In this document: in pieces, positions 52,139 to 61,325 of the stretch
Layout of the letters: each line of letters begins with the position of its first letter
How positions within the stretch are numbered: the first letter of the stretch is position 1
From: Arthrobacter sp. KBS0703
GTDB taxonomy: Bacteria; Actinomycetota; Actinomycetes; Actinomycetales; Micrococcaceae
Direction of reading: 5' to 3'
Length of the DNA: 64,000 nt
Assembly (NCBI RefSeq): GCF_002008315.2
Contig: NZ_MVDG02000001.1
Location: forward strand, 3,534,001-3,598,000
Notes under the pieces: model-generated
The model's database searches: none
What the model was told of the DNA's origin: nothing
The model's input: only the letters and a program-made list of their open reading frames with translations
Program-made: the position numbers and the translations under genes

Positions 52139-54820
52139 ATGAAGGGCGATCTTAGCAAGATGTACACCAGAAAATCACGAAGAATGCAGGCATGCACTGC
52201 GCTGATCACGGCGGGTCTCAGCCTGGCCGCGGCACTGGCCGGAGCAGGACCAGCACCGGCAGCCGGAACCGCAGGCGCGGCGGGAACGGCAGGAGACGAG
52301 CAGTACCGCCCGGCCATCCATTTCACACCGAAGCAGAACTGGATGAACGATCCCAACGGGATGGTCTACTACAAGGGCATCTACCACCTCTACTACCAGC
52401 ACAACCCGTCGGGAAACACGTGGGGAAACATGTCCTGGGGCCACGCCACGTCCACAGACCTGGTGCACTGGAAGGAGCAGCCGCTGGCCATCCCCACAGA
52501 CGACCAGCAGGACATCTTCTCCGGCAGCGTGGTGGTGGACACGAACAACTCGTCCGGGTTCGGAACCGCCGGGAAACCACCCATGGTGGCAATCTTCACC
52601 AGCGCCTACAAGGACGCCTCACCATACCGGGGGCTGCAGGCACAGTCGCTGGCCTACAGCCTCGATGACGGCCAGACCTGGACAAAGTACGCCGCCAACC
52701 CGGTGCTCAACCGCAATTCGGCGAACTTCCGCGACCCCAAGGTGTTCTGGTACAGCTCGCCCGGAGGGGGCGGCTACTGGGTGATGGCTGCGGTCGAGGC
52801 AACGGAACACAAGGTGCTGCTCTACAAGTCCAGCAACCTCAAGGACTGGACGCCGCTCAGCGAGTTCGGTCCGGCCAACGCCACGGGCGGGCTGTGGGAA
52901 TGCCCCGACCTCTTCCCGCTCGCGGTCGACGGCGATCCGGCGAACGTCAAGTGGGTCATGGTGGTCAACATCAATCCCGGCGGTGTGGCAGGAGGATCGG
53001 CCGGCCAGTATTTCGTGGGCAAGTTCGACGGCACCACCTTCACTTCCGAGAGCACGAAGGCCAGCGACTCATTGCCCGCCGGCACACCCCTTGCAGGCTT
53101 CAACGACGGCACGTACAACGGCTGGACGGTGGCCAACGAACCCGGCAACCGGAAGAACGGGCCGTTCGGGGATGCCCCCGCGGCCGGAACCCTGCCAGGG
53201 CAGAACGCCGTCACCGGTTTCGCGGGCACCGGACTGGTCAACTCCTTTAACGACGGCGACTGGCCACTCGGCTCCGTGAACTCCCCGGAATTCACGGTGG
53301 ACAGTGACTACCTCAACTTCCTGGTGGGCGGGGGCCAGCATCCGCGCGTCTCGGACAAGCTCGACAACACACCGCCGCCCGGCGACCTGCTGTTCAACGG
53401 TTTCGAAGTCGCCGACGGTTCCACCCTGGCCGACGCCGGCTGGACCGGGACCGGCGATCTCGCCCCGGCGTTCCAGCCCGCCACGGCGGGCGGTGACTTC
53501 TTCATCGGCGCAAAGCGCATCAACACGTTCGAAGCGGGCGGAGCTCCCGGTGACGACAGGCAAGGAACCATGACGTCGCCGTCGTTCATCCTGTCCCGGA
53601 ACTTCATGAGCATGCTGGTGGGCGGCGGGCACCGCACGGCGGACTCGGGCCAGGTTCTCGAGGCCCAGCTGCTGGTGAACGGCAACGTGGTGCGGCGCCT
53701 GGCAGGCGACGACGCCGGGGCCCTGAACTGGAAGGGCTGGGATGTGTCGGAATTCGCCGGACAGCCCGCACAACTGCGAATCGTGGACCAGGCCACGGGA
53801 GGCTGGGGGCACCTCACCCTTGACCACGTCATGCTCACCGACCAGGCGGCCGTTCCGCGCTCCGACGAGACCACCGTGAACCTCGTGGTCGGCGGCCAGG
53901 TGGTCCGGACGGCCACCGGCGCGAACAGCGAAGTCCTGGACTGGACATCCTGGAACGTCGCGGAATTCAAGGGGCAGCGGGCCACCATCAGGGTGGTGGA
54001 CAACAACCGGTTCGGCTGGGGCCACATCCTTGCCGATGAGTTCGTGGCATCACCCCGGCCGGCAACGCCCAGGCTGCAGTCCTACGACTGGCTGGATTAC
54101 GGCCGCGACTACTACGCGTCCGTTTCCTTCGGCAACATGCCCCAGGACAAGCGCATCATGCTCGGCTGGATGAACAACTGGGACTACGCCAACAGCATTC
54201 CGACGACGCCCTGGCGCAGCGCCATGTCCCTGCCCCGCCAGGTTGCGCTGACCCAGACCTCAAGCGGGCCGCGGCTGACGCAGAAGCCCGCCCAGCAGGT
54301 GGATGGCCTCGGCACCGGGGTGAGCTATGCGGAAAAGCATGCGCGCAACATCGCCCCGGGCACCCATCCGCTACCGGCGGCTGCCTTTGGGCAGGTGCAA
54401 CGGATCGACGTGACGCTGGCGCCCGGGACTGCGTCGAAGTCGGGAATCACGGTGCTCGGGAACGGCGGCACGTCAACCGTCATTGGCTATGACAAGGCAG
54501 CCGGGGATCTGTACGTGGACCGGAGCAACTCCGGAAACACTGCCTTCCACCCGCTTTTCGCCTCGGTGGAGTCGGCGCCTGTCACGGTGGATGCCAGCGG
54601 CAACGTGACCCTGCGCATCTACGTCGACCGGTCATCGGTGGAGGTCTTCGCCCAGAACGGGCTGCGGACCATCACGGACCAGGTCTTCCCCGATCAGGGT
54701 GCAAACCAGGTGGCACTCTTCGCCGAAGGCGGCACCGCCCAGCTGAAGTCGATCACTGTCACGCCGCTGGCCAACTCCATGTCCGGCGCGGCGGACAAGC
54801 CCAGTAAGAACCGGGGCTAG
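52139..54820 (+). CDS. Secreted levanase/fructan hydrolase (GH32) with inserted modules
   Basis: An 893-residue exported GH32 enzyme. A long signal peptide with KSRR before its hydrophobic core (Sec or possibly Tat) ends near GPAPAA. The catalytic triad is visible: nucleophile Asp in WMNDPNG (near 69), Asp in FRDPKVF (near 198) and acid/base Glu in ECPDLF (near 254). The propeller is interrupted after about residue 305 by roughly 340 residues containing two related beta modules (shared W-x2-W-x-V-x-EF ... GWGH pattern). It resumes at DYGRDYYAS, and a GH32 C-terminal beta-sandwich follows. GGGAGGA lies eight bases before the ATG. Confidence 0.88.
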   Translation: MKGDLSKMYTRKSRRMQACTALITAGLSLAAALAGAGPAPAAGTAGAAGTAGDEQYRPAIHFTPKQNWMNDPNGMVYYKGIYHLYYQHNPSGNTWGNMSWGHATSTDLVHWKEQPLAIPTDDQQDIFSGSVVVDTNNSSGFGTAGKPPMVAIFTSAYKDASPYRGLQAQSLAYSLDDGQTWTKYAANPVLNRNSANFRDPKVFWYSSPGGGGYWVMAAVEATEHKVLLYKSSNLKDWTPLSEFGPANATGGLWECPDLFPLAVDGDPANVKWVMVVNINPGGVAGGSAGQYFVGKFDGTTFTSESTKASDSLPAGTPLAGFNDGTYNGWTVANEPGNRKNGPFGDAPAAGTLPGQNAVTGFAGTGLVNSFNDGDWPLGSVNSPEFTVDSDYLNFLVGGGQHPRVSDKLDNTPPPGDLLFNGFEVADGSTLADAGWTGTGDLAPAFQPATAGGDFFIGAKRINTFEAGGAPGDDRQGTMTSPSFILSRNFMSMLVGGGHRTADSGQVLEAQLLVNGNVVRRLAGDDAGALNWKGWDVSEFAGQPAQLRIVDQATGGWGHLTLDHVMLTDQAAVPRSDETTVNLVVGGQVVRTATGANSEVLDWTSWNVAEFKGQRATIRVVDNNRFGWGHILADEFVASPRPATPRLQSYDWLDYGRDYYASVSFGNMPQDKRIMLGWMNNWDYANSIPTTPWRSAMSLPRQVALTQTSSGPRLTQKPAQQVDGLGTGVSYAEKHARNIAPGTHPLPAAAFGQVQRIDVTLAPGTASKSGITVLGNGGTSTVIGYDKAAGDLYVDRSNSGNTAFHPLFASVESAPVTVDASGNVTLRIYVDRSSVEVFAQNGLRTITDQVFPDQGANQVALFAEGGTAQLKSITVTPLANSMSGAADKPSKNRG

Positions 54821-54862
54821 CGTCCCGGGCTGGTCCCATCAGCTCACTGAGACAGCAGCGAA

Positions 54863-54901
54863 AGGGCCGGTGCCCGCATGAATTATGCGGGCACCGGCCC
54901 T
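54863..54901. terminator. Bidirectional hairpin terminator
   Basis: A perfect 17-bp stem (54863-54879 with 54885-54901) and 5-base loop between the levanase stop and the convergent ABM-domain gene. Confidence 0.8.
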
Positions 54902-54932
54902 CATCGTTGCCAGGCACAGCCTGCAGCGCGAA

Positions 54933-55226
54933 TCAGTGAACCGGCTGGAGCCAGGTCAGCACCGAGCCGTCCTCCTCGATGTGATCCGCCAGTTCGCCGT
55001 TGAACGTTGCCCCGTAATCCGCGCTGATGTGCTCTTGGAATGCCGCGTCGTCCTCGTAGACCTCGAATACGAAGTACTCCCGGGGATTGTTTTCCCGGGT
55101 GTACGGGAGGAACAGCTGGTTGCCAGGCTCGCTGCGGACCTTTTCTGTCAGTTCGCGCATCATTTCCGCGACGCGGGCTTCGCTGCCGGGCTTCACGGTG
55201 AATTCGGCGTACAGCGTTTTGGTCAT
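54933..55226 (-). CDS. Antibiotic biosynthesis monooxygenase (ABM) domain protein
   Basis: A 97-residue single ABM/Dabb-type alpha-beta barrel protein (LYAEFTVKPGSEARVAEMMRELTEKVRSEPGNQLF, then EYFVFEVYEDDAAFQEHISADY). Small family members act as quinol monooxygenases or as autoinducer-2/aldehyde-related enzymes. The start at 55226 follows AGGGGAA; the 13-residue upstream extension is unlikely. It lies 78 bp downstream of the LacI gene on the same strand and may be co-transcribed. Confidence 0.75.
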   Translation of the reverse strand: MTKTLYAEFTVKPGSEARVAEMMRELTEKVRSEPGNQLFLPYTRENNPREYFVFEVYEDDAAFQEHISADYGATFNGELADHIEEDGSVLTWLQPVH

Positions 55227-55304
55227 GGGATTCCCCTCTGGTGGATTGATGTGGTTTGGGATCAATATGGGCCGGTTGAAACTAGGCAGGCGGCCGGGTG
55301 CGGC

Positions 55305-56357
55305 TCAGTGCGGCGGCCGGATCTCCCCGGATCCCCGCTGAACGAGTTCCGACGGGACGACATACGTCTGCGGGGCGCGCTGGTCGCCGTCGATCCTGGC
55401 CAGGAGCCGCTCCGCGGCGAGCTTCCCGATCCGCTCCGGATGCTGCGCGATGACGGTGATGCCGGGGTCCATCATGTCCGCCAGGGTGAAGTCGTCGAAC
55501 CCCACCAGGGCCACCCGCTTGCTGGCACCGAGCTCCTTCAGAGCCCGCATGACCCCGAAGGTGACGAGGTTCTGGCTGGAGAAGATGGCGGTGGGCGGAT
55601 CGTCGGACCTCAGCAGCTCAAGGGCCGCCTGGCGGGCTGCCTCCTCGTTATGCAGGCCCTCGAGCACTGGAACCGAGGAGGTCGCGATGCCAGCCCGGCC
55701 GAGTTCCTCGATGAAACCCCGTCTGCGTTCGCGGGCTGTTTGGATGTCTGTACGGTCACCCAGGTAGGCGAGCTTGGAGTGGCCGTGTGCGATCAGGTGG
55801 CCGGCGGCCATGGCTGATCCAACGGCGTTATCCGTCACCACGGCGTCCGCCTCGATGCCCACGGGTTCGCGGTCGATGAAGACCATGGGCAGGTCGCGTG
55901 AGTGCTCCGGGATGACGTAGGACTGGCTTTTCGCGATGGGCGTCAGGACCAGGCCGTCCACACGCCGGCCCAGGAAGGCGGCAACCAGGGCTTTCTCCCG
56001 TTCCGGGTCGTCGTCGAGGCTGGCGGCAAAGACCGCAATGCCTCGAGCGGTCAGGGCGTCCTCCATGGCGCGGTGAATCTCGCCGCTGAAGGGGTTGGAC
56101 ACGCTTGGCAGCAGGAGACCGATGGAAAGGGTCTGGCGGCCCGCCCGGCGAAGGCTTCCCGCCGCCATGTCCAGCTGGTAATTGAGCTGCTGGGAGGCGC
56201 CGAGGACGCGCTGGCGGGTTGCCTCGGACACGCCCGGCTCATCGTTCATCACCCGGGAGACGGTCTTGATTCCGACGCCGGCCAGTGCCGCGACGTGGCG
56301 CATCGTGGGCCGGTTCTTTGTCGGCTCAGGCTGGTAACGATTAGACATCGTTGTCAT
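55305..56357 (-). CDS. LacI-family transcriptional regulator of the levan/fructose regulon
   Basis: A 350-residue LacI/GalR repressor. The helix-turn-helix is MRHVAALAGVGIKTVSRVMNDEPGVSEATRQRVL, with hinge and periplasmic-binding-protein-like sugar domain after it (LLLPSVSNPFSGEIHRAMEDAL, FIDREPVGIEADAVVTDN, VGFDDFTLADMMDPGITVI). The ATG at 56357 is placed by GAAGGA eight bases upstream. An operator-like palindrome overlaps its own start codon, suggesting autoregulation. It is divergent from the ABC importer, and the same operator stands before the levanase, so it likely senses fructose or a fructose derivative. Confidence 0.86.
   Translation of the reverse strand: MTTMSNRYQPEPTKNRPTMRHVAALAGVGIKTVSRVMNDEPGVSEATRQRVLGASQQLNYQLDMAAGSLRRAGRQTLSIGLLLPSVSNPFSGEIHRAMEDALTARGIAVFAASLDDDPEREKALVAAFLGRRVDGLVLTPIAKSQSYVIPEHSRDLPMVFIDREPVGIEADAVVTDNAVGSAMAAGHLIAHGHSKLAYLGDRTDIQTARERRRGFIEELGRAGIATSSVPVLEGLHNEEAARQAALELLRSDDPPTAIFSSQNLVTFGVMRALKELGASKRVALVGFDDFTLADMMDPGITVIAQHPERIGKLAAERLLARIDGDQRAPQTYVVPSELVQRGSGEIRPPH
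56344..56355. promoter_or_regulatory. LacI operator overlapping the regulator start
   Basis: GACATCGTTGTC, a 12-bp near-palindrome centred on CG, lies across the first codons of the LacI gene. Identical sequence recurs 79 bp away at 56423-56434. Confidence 0.65.
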
Positions 56358-56386
56358 TAGTAGGGTCCTTCATCATGGAATTTCAC

Positions 56387-56434
56387 TTGACTGTACCTTG
56401 TGATCTTGATTACATGATGCATGACATCGTTGTC
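56387..56434 (+). promoter_or_regulatory. frc promoter with LacI operator
   Basis: TTGACT (56387-56392) and TTACAT (56410-56415) are 17 bp apart. The operator GACATCGTTGTC (56423-56434) begins seven bases after the -10. This is the expected control region of the ABC importer operon. Confidence 0.65.
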
Positions 56435-56468
56435 AGGCACCAGAAGTGCCACGAAACCAGGAGATTCA

Positions 56469-57587
56469 ATGTTGAGTTCCAAAGCCCCGCGGACAGTCAC
56501 CCACCGCCTGCTTGCCATCGGTGCAGTTCTGACCCTCGGCACGCTCAGCCTGACCGCTTGCGGCGGGAGTTCCCCAAGCACCTCGTCAACCGGAAGCTCT
56601 TCGGCCGAGAAGGTCGGCGTGTCCCTGATTGTGAAGACCACCTCGAACCCGTTCTTCGTTTCCATGCAGGACGGCGCAAAGAAGGCCGCCGAAACCGACG
56701 GCGTGGACCTCAAGCTCGCAGCCGGCAAGGCCGACGGTGACGAAGAGACCCAGATCCAGGCCATCGAAAACGCAATCTCCAAAGGCGACAAAGGCATCCT
56801 CATCACGCCCAACGGCCCTTCCGTCGTGGATGCGCTGAAGAAAGCCAAGGACGCCGGCCTGTTCGTCATCGCCCTGGACACGCCGCCGGACCCCGCTGAC
56901 GCCGCCGACATCACTTTCGCCACCGACAACTTCGCCGCTGGTGAACTGATCGGCAAGTGGACGGCCGCGCAGCTTGGCGGAAAGAAGGCCACCATCGCGC
57001 TGCTGGACCTGTTCGACGACAAGGTCGTCTCCGTGGACTACAACCGGGACCAGGGCTTCCTGACCGGCCTCGGCATCGACACCGCGGACAAGAAGAAGAA
57101 CGGTGACGAGGCCAAGACCGGCAAGTACACCGGCGGCAAGGGCGGCGACTACGAGATCGTGGGCAGCCAGGCAAGCCAGGGTGCTGAGGACGGCGGCCGG
57201 ACCGCCATGGAAACCCTCCTCGCCAAGAACCCGAACATCAACGTGGTCTACACGATCAACGAGCCGGCTGCGGCCGGTGCCTTCGAGGCGCTGAAGTCCG
57301 CCGGCAAGGAAAAGGACGTCTTGGTGGTGTCCGTGGATGGCGGCTGCTCGGGCGTCAACAACGTCAAGGCCGGCGTCATCGGCGCCACTGCCCAGCAGTA
57401 CCCGGTGAAGATGGCGGAATTGGGTGTCAAGGCCATCGTTGAGCTGGCCAAGACCGGACAGAAGCCAGCCAACTCAGAAGGACTGGACTTCTACAACACC
57501 GGCGTCGAGCTCGTCACGGACAAGGCCGTAGACGGCGTCAAGAGCATCACCACGTCCGAGGCCTCCAAGATCTGCTGGGGCAAGTAG
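56469..57587 (+). CDS. frcB: Sugar ABC transporter substrate-binding lipoprotein (FrcB-like)
   Basis: A 372-residue solute-binding lipoprotein. Its signal ends in LSLTAC, with the lipidated Cys near residue 31. The mature protein is a two-lobed ribose/fructose-type binding protein ([68 protein letters not shown]). It resembles FrcB of the fructose ABC system of rhizobia. The ATG at 56469 follows AGGAG; a frame back to 56421 would overlap the operator. It is first in the operon with permease, ATPase and PfkB kinase. Confidence 0.83.
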   Translation: MLSSKAPRTVTHRLLAIGAVLTLGTLSLTACGGSSPSTSSTGSSSAEKVGVSLIVKTTSNPFFVSMQDGAKKAAETDGVDLKLAAGKADGDEETQIQAIENAISKGDKGILITPNGPSVVDALKKAKDAGLFVIALDTPPDPADAADITFATDNFAAGELIGKWTAAQLGGKKATIALLDLFDDKVVSVDYNRDQGFLTGLGIDTADKKKNGDEAKTGKYTGGKGGDYEIVGSQASQGAEDGGRTAMETLLAKNPNINVVYTINEPAAAGAFEALKSAGKEKDVLVVSVDGGCSGVNNVKAGVIGATAQQYPVKMAELGVKAIVELAKTGQKPANSEGLDFYNTGVELVTDKAVDGVKSITTSEASKICWGK

Positions 57588-57603
57588 CCAGCGTGGACCT
57601 CGC

Positions 57604-57643
57604 ACCGCGGGAAGGTGCTGAAGTTGCAGTACCTTCCCGCGGT
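57604..57643 (+). terminator. Intercistronic hairpin after frcB
   Basis: A perfect 13-bp stem ACCGCGGGAAGGT / ACCTTCCCGCGGT (57604-57616 with 57631-57643) with a 14-base loop in the 148-bp gap before the permease. It probably causes partial termination or protects the 3' end, raising binding-protein levels over membrane components. Confidence 0.65.
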
Positions 57644-57735
57644 TCACAGCGCGAGAATTGACTGCAGAAGCAGCAGCCGCCGCACCAGCACCAGCCGAAC
57701 CAGCCCCAGCAGGACCTTGAAGTTCAGGAGCAACA

Positions 57736-58782
57736 GTGACCCAGCAACAGACCGCCGGCCCGCCCGCCGCAGGGCATGCAGACCCGGCCGAGGAATTCCT
57801 CGACCGCCAGACCCCGCTCAGCCGAATCCGCAACATCCTCCACCGCTATCCCGCACTAAGCCCGGCCATTGTCCTGCTGGTTGCGGTGGTGGTCTTCGGG
57901 CTCCTCAATGAGAGGTTCCTCCGGGTCGAGAACCTGTCCTTGATCACCCAGCAGGTTTCGGTGGTGGGAACCCTCGCCATCGCCCAGACCCTCATCATCC
58001 TCACCGCCGGCATCGATCTCTCGGTGGGCGCCGTCATGATCCTTGCCTCCATGGTGGTGGCACAGCTGGCCGTCGGCAGCGGCGCGCCCGCTCCGCTCGC
58101 TCTCCTCCTTGGCCTCGTCGTGGGTCTGGCAGCGGGGGCGCTGAACGGTTTCCTGGTCACCAGGTTCCGGCTCCCCCCGTTCATCGTCACGCTCGGAACG
58201 CTGAACATCTTCATCGCCGTGACGCTTCTCTACTCCGGCGGCTCCACAGTCCGCGGCTCCAGCATGCCCGGACTGCTGACATGGATGGGCAGCACGTTCC
58301 CGGTTGGCCCCGTGCGGATCTCCACCGGCGTGGTCATGATGCTCTTGCTCTACATCGCGGTCGCCTTCATCCTCGGCAAGACCGCCTGGGGCCGACACGT
58401 CTACGCGGTGGGCGATGACAAGGAAGCCGCCCGCCTGGCCGGCATCCCGGTGAACCGTGTCCTGATGAGCGTTTACCTCGCAGCGGGGGCCGTGTTGGCC
58501 GTCGGCGCGTGGATCCAGATCGGCCGCACGAACGCAGCCAGCCCCAACGCCGGCGTGGACCTGAACCTCGACTCCATCACCGCCGTCGTGATTGGCGGAA
58601 CCAGCCTCTTTGGCGGACGCGGCTCAATCTGGGGATCCCTCCTCGGAGCGCTCATCGTCGGGGTATTCCGCAACGGCCTGTCGCTGGCCGGCCTCGATGT
58701 GCTCTACCAGACCCTCGCCGTGGGCGTCCTCATCATCCTCGCTGTGTCGATCGACCAGTGGATCCGAAAGGTGAAATCATGA
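57736..58782 (+). CDS. frcC: Sugar ABC transporter permease (FrcC/RbsC-like)
   Basis: A 348-residue BPD_transp_2 permease with about nine membrane helices. Signatures are TLIILTAGIDLSVGAVMILASM, RFRLPPFIVTLGTL and AVVIGGTSLFGGRGSIWGSLLGALIVGVFRNGL, all typical of ribose/xylose/fructose-type importers. The GTG start follows AGGAG. Its stop overlaps the ATPase ATG by 4 bp. Confidence 0.88.
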   Translation: MTQQQTAGPPAAGHADPAEEFLDRQTPLSRIRNILHRYPALSPAIVLLVAVVVFGLLNERFLRVENLSLITQQVSVVGTLAIAQTLIILTAGIDLSVGAVMILASMVVAQLAVGSGAPAPLALLLGLVVGLAAGALNGFLVTRFRLPPFIVTLGTLNIFIAVTLLYSGGSTVRGSSMPGLLTWMGSTFPVGPVRISTGVVMMLLLYIAVAFILGKTAWGRHVYAVGDDKEAARLAGIPVNRVLMSVYLAAGAVLAVGAWIQIGRTNAASPNAGVDLNLDSITAVVIGGTSLFGGRGSIWGSLLGALIVGVFRNGLSLAGLDVLYQTLAVGVLIILAVSIDQWIRKVKS

Positions 58783-59573
58783 CCGCCACAGAAATCCAGC
58801 CGGCCAAGGCCGAGGTCCGCCAGCCGATCCTGCAGGCCAAGAACCTCGTCAAGACCTTCGGCCGGGTTGTGGGCCTGGACGGCGTCAGCCTCGACCTGTA
58901 CCCGGGCGAAGTCCTGGCGATCATCGGCGACAATGGTGCCGGAAAATCCACGCTCATCAAGTGCCTCACCGGGGCCGAGGTCCCGGACTCGGGCGAGTTG
59001 TTCGTTTCCGGCCAGCAAGTCCACTTCAAGCGCCCGCAGGACGCCCGCGTCCACGGCATCGAAACGGTCTACCAGAACCTTGCCGTGTCACCTGCACTCG
59101 ACGTCGCCTCCAACCTGTTCCTGGGGCGGGAAGAGCGGGTTCCCGGCCCGCTGGGAAAGATCTTCCGCGTCCTCGACACCAAGGGAATGCGCCGCAAGGC
59201 CAAGGAAGAGCTGACCCGGCTCGGCATCTCCACGCTCCAGGACGTGACGGTGCCGGTGGAAAACCTGTCCGGTGGCCAGCGCCAGGCTGTCGCCGTGGCC
59301 CGCGCCGCAGCGTTCGGCTCCAAAGTGGTTGTGCTCGACGAGCCGACGGCGGCCCTCGGCGTGCGGGAATCAAATCAGGTCCTGCAGCTGGTCCGGGACC
59401 TCCGGGACAGGGGCCTGCCGGTCATCCTGATCAGCCACAACATGCCCCACGTGTTTGACGTGGCCGACCGGATCCACATCCAGCGCCTCGGCAAGTGCGC
59501 GGCCACCATCACGCCGCAGTCGCACAGCATGACCGATGCGGTGGCGATCATGACGGGTGCCGCCACCGCCTGA
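58779..59573 (+). CDS. frcA: Sugar ABC transporter ATP-binding protein (FrcA-like)
   Basis: A 264-residue single ATPase domain. Walker A is GDNGAGKST (near residue 51), the signature motif LSGGQRQAVAVARA, Walker B KVVVLDEPTAAL, and the switch His is in LISHNM. The RbsA-type importers usually carry two ATPase domains in one chain; the half-length form here matches FrcA of the fructose importer, which supports that assignment. The 4-bp overlap with the permease indicates coupling. Confidence 0.87.
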   Translation: MTATEIQPAKAEVRQPILQAKNLVKTFGRVVGLDGVSLDLYPGEVLAIIGDNGAGKSTLIKCLTGAEVPDSGELFVSGQQVHFKRPQDARVHGIETVYQNLAVSPALDVASNLFLGREERVPGPLGKIFRVLDTKGMRRKAKEELTRLGISTLQDVTVPVENLSGGQRQAVAVARAAAFGSKVVVLDEPTAALGVRESNQVLQLVRDLRDRGLPVILISHNMPHVFDVADRIHIQRLGKCAATITPQSHSMTDAVAIMTGAATA

Positions 59574-59683
59574 CGGCCACCGGATTACAGCACCAGCGTT
59601 TTTCTGCAGCACCGTTCTACCTTCCCCAACTCCGTCCGCGGGCCTTTGACAGGTCCGCGGACGGCTCCATGAAAGGCCCTCCC

Positions 59684-60643
59684 ATGCTTAAGCCCCCTTC
59701 CAGCACAGCTCCCCCGTCAACCCCTGACGTCATCGTCATCGGCGAAGCGCTGGTTGACGTCGTCACCTCTCCGGAAGGCAACGTTGAACACCCCGGCGGA
59801 TCGCCGGCGAACGTCGCCTACGGGCTTGGACGCCTCGGCATCCGCGCTGCCCTTCTGACATCAATCGGCGACGACGACCGCGGCGCAGCGATCGAGGCGC
59901 ACCTGGGCAGCGCCGGCGTCGTGCTCCTCCCCGGTTCCAAGACGCCGGGCCGGACTGCGTCCGCCACCGCCACCCTGGCAGCCGACGGCTCCGCCAGGTA
60001 CGACTTCGACATCAGCTGGGAACTCCCGCCTGTGGCACCGGCGTTCCTCCCCAAGGTGCTCCACACCGGCTCCATCGCCACATTCCTGGCACCCGGCGCC
60101 GCCGCGGTCAAGGCGGTCCTGGAACAGGCGCACCGTGAATGCATGGTCACCTACGATCCCAACATCCGTCCTGCCCTGCTGGGCAGCCAGGCAGAGGCCC
60201 GGGCCATCTTCGAGGAGCTGGTTCCGCTGACCGACGTGGTCAAGCTCAGCGATGAAGACGCCGGGTGGCTGTACCCGGGGTTGCAGCTTGAGGAGGCCGC
60301 CGCGAGGATCCTGGGCCTGGGCGCCGGGCTGGCCGTGGTGACCTGCGGCTCCGAGGGATCGCTGCTGGCCACCCCGGCCACGCAGCTGCACATCCCGGCC
60401 ATAAGGTCGGTAGTGGCCGACACCATTGGCGCCGGCGACTCCTACATGGCGGCACTGATCTACGGCCTGCTCGCACGCGGGACCGACGGATTGGCTCCGG
60501 CAGTGCTGGAGACCCTCGGGCGCACCGCGTCCAAGGCCGCGGCCATTACTGTGCGCCGGCCCGGCGCGAACCCGCCCACGGCCGACGAGCTGCTCGCGGA
60601 CCTGCCGGACGGCGCGGCCGTTCCTGCCGCCGTCGTCGCGTGA
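59684..60643 (+). CDS. frcK: PfkB-family carbohydrate kinase (fructokinase-like)
   Basis: A 319-residue ribokinase/PfkB kinase. The N-terminal motif is VIGEALVDVV, GGSPANVAYGLGRLG is the first PfkB signature (near residue 40), and DTIGAGDSYMAALIYG near 248 holds the catalytic Asp. The short-chain, no-lid sequence is fructokinase-like, fitting phosphorylation of fructose brought in unmodified by the adjacent ABC importer. The ATG at 59684 follows GAAAGG; an ATG at 59669 is possible. It lies 110 bp after the ATPase and is likely in the same operon. Confidence 0.83.
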   Translation: MLKPPSSTAPPSTPDVIVIGEALVDVVTSPEGNVEHPGGSPANVAYGLGRLGIRAALLTSIGDDDRGAAIEAHLGSAGVVLLPGSKTPGRTASATATLAADGSARYDFDISWELPPVAPAFLPKVLHTGSIATFLAPGAAAVKAVLEQAHRECMVTYDPNIRPALLGSQAEARAIFEELVPLTDVVKLSDEDAGWLYPGLQLEEAAARILGLGAGLAVVTCGSEGSLLATPATQLHIPAIRSVVADTIGAGDSYMAALIYGLLARGTDGLAPAVLETLGRTASKAAAITVRRPGANPPTADELLADLPDGAAVPAAVVA

Positions 60644-60707
60644 TCCAGGCACCTGCTTCTTGAATGCGGGGGCGCTGTTACGGCGCCTGGGTTGCGGCGC
60701 CGCCGGT

Positions 60708-61292
60708 TCAGTGCCCGGCGTCCTTCGCGGCCTTGGCGGCGGCCTTGGCCGCCTGCTTGCTGGCGCGCACCTTGCTCAGCGACTCCGGATCCACAATGTC
60801 GGCAACAGACAGGTACGCATCCTCCTGGCCGTAGTGGCCCGCGGCCTCGCGCCAGCCCTCTGCCTGGAGGCCGCACTGCTTGCCAAGGAGCGCCAGGAAG
60901 ATCTTTGCCTTCTGCTCGCCGAATCCCGGTAATGACTTGAGCCGGCGCAGCACCTCCTGGCCGTCGGGGTCTCCCTGCGTCCAGATGGTTTCGGCGTCGC
61001 CGTTCCACTCGCGGTGCACCGCATCAGCGAGGGCCTGGACACGTCCCGCCATGGATCCCGGGAACCGGTGCACGGCCGGCCGCTCCTTGAACACCTCCAC
61101 GAAGCCCTGGGGGTCGTAACCGGCGATCGCCGCGGGATCCATGGATCCGATACGCGTCCGGATCTTTTCGGGACCGGCAAACGCCGACTCCATGGTCACC
61201 TGCTGGTCAAGCAGCATGCCGGTGAGCAGCGCAAACGAGTCATCGCTGAGTAACTTGTCGGCGGCGGGGTCCCCCGTGATGTGCAGTTCCAT
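60708..61292 (-). CDS. HhH-GPD-type base-excision DNA repair protein
   Basis: A 194-residue HhH-GPD superfamily protein (DNA glycosylase fold). SFALLTGMLLDQQVTMESAFAGP is the N-terminal signature of the actinobacterial uncharacterised subgroup, and LPGFGEQKAKIFLALLGKQ is the helix-hairpin-helix. No iron-sulphur Cys cluster is present. The last 25 residues are a Lys/Ala-rich tail. It lies 33 bp downstream of the nickel transporter gene on the same strand. Substrate lesion unknown. Confidence 0.82.
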   Translation of the reverse strand: MELHITGDPAADKLLSDDSFALLTGMLLDQQVTMESAFAGPEKIRTRIGSMDPAAIAGYDPQGFVEVFKERPAVHRFPGSMAGRVQALADAVHREWNGDAETIWTQGDPDGQEVLRRLKSLPGFGEQKAKIFLALLGKQCGLQAEGWREAAGHYGQEDAYLSVADIVDPESLSKVRASKQAAKAAAKAAKDAGH

Positions 61293-61325
61293 GCGTCCTA
61301 TCCTTCCATCTGCTCCGGGTCCGCG

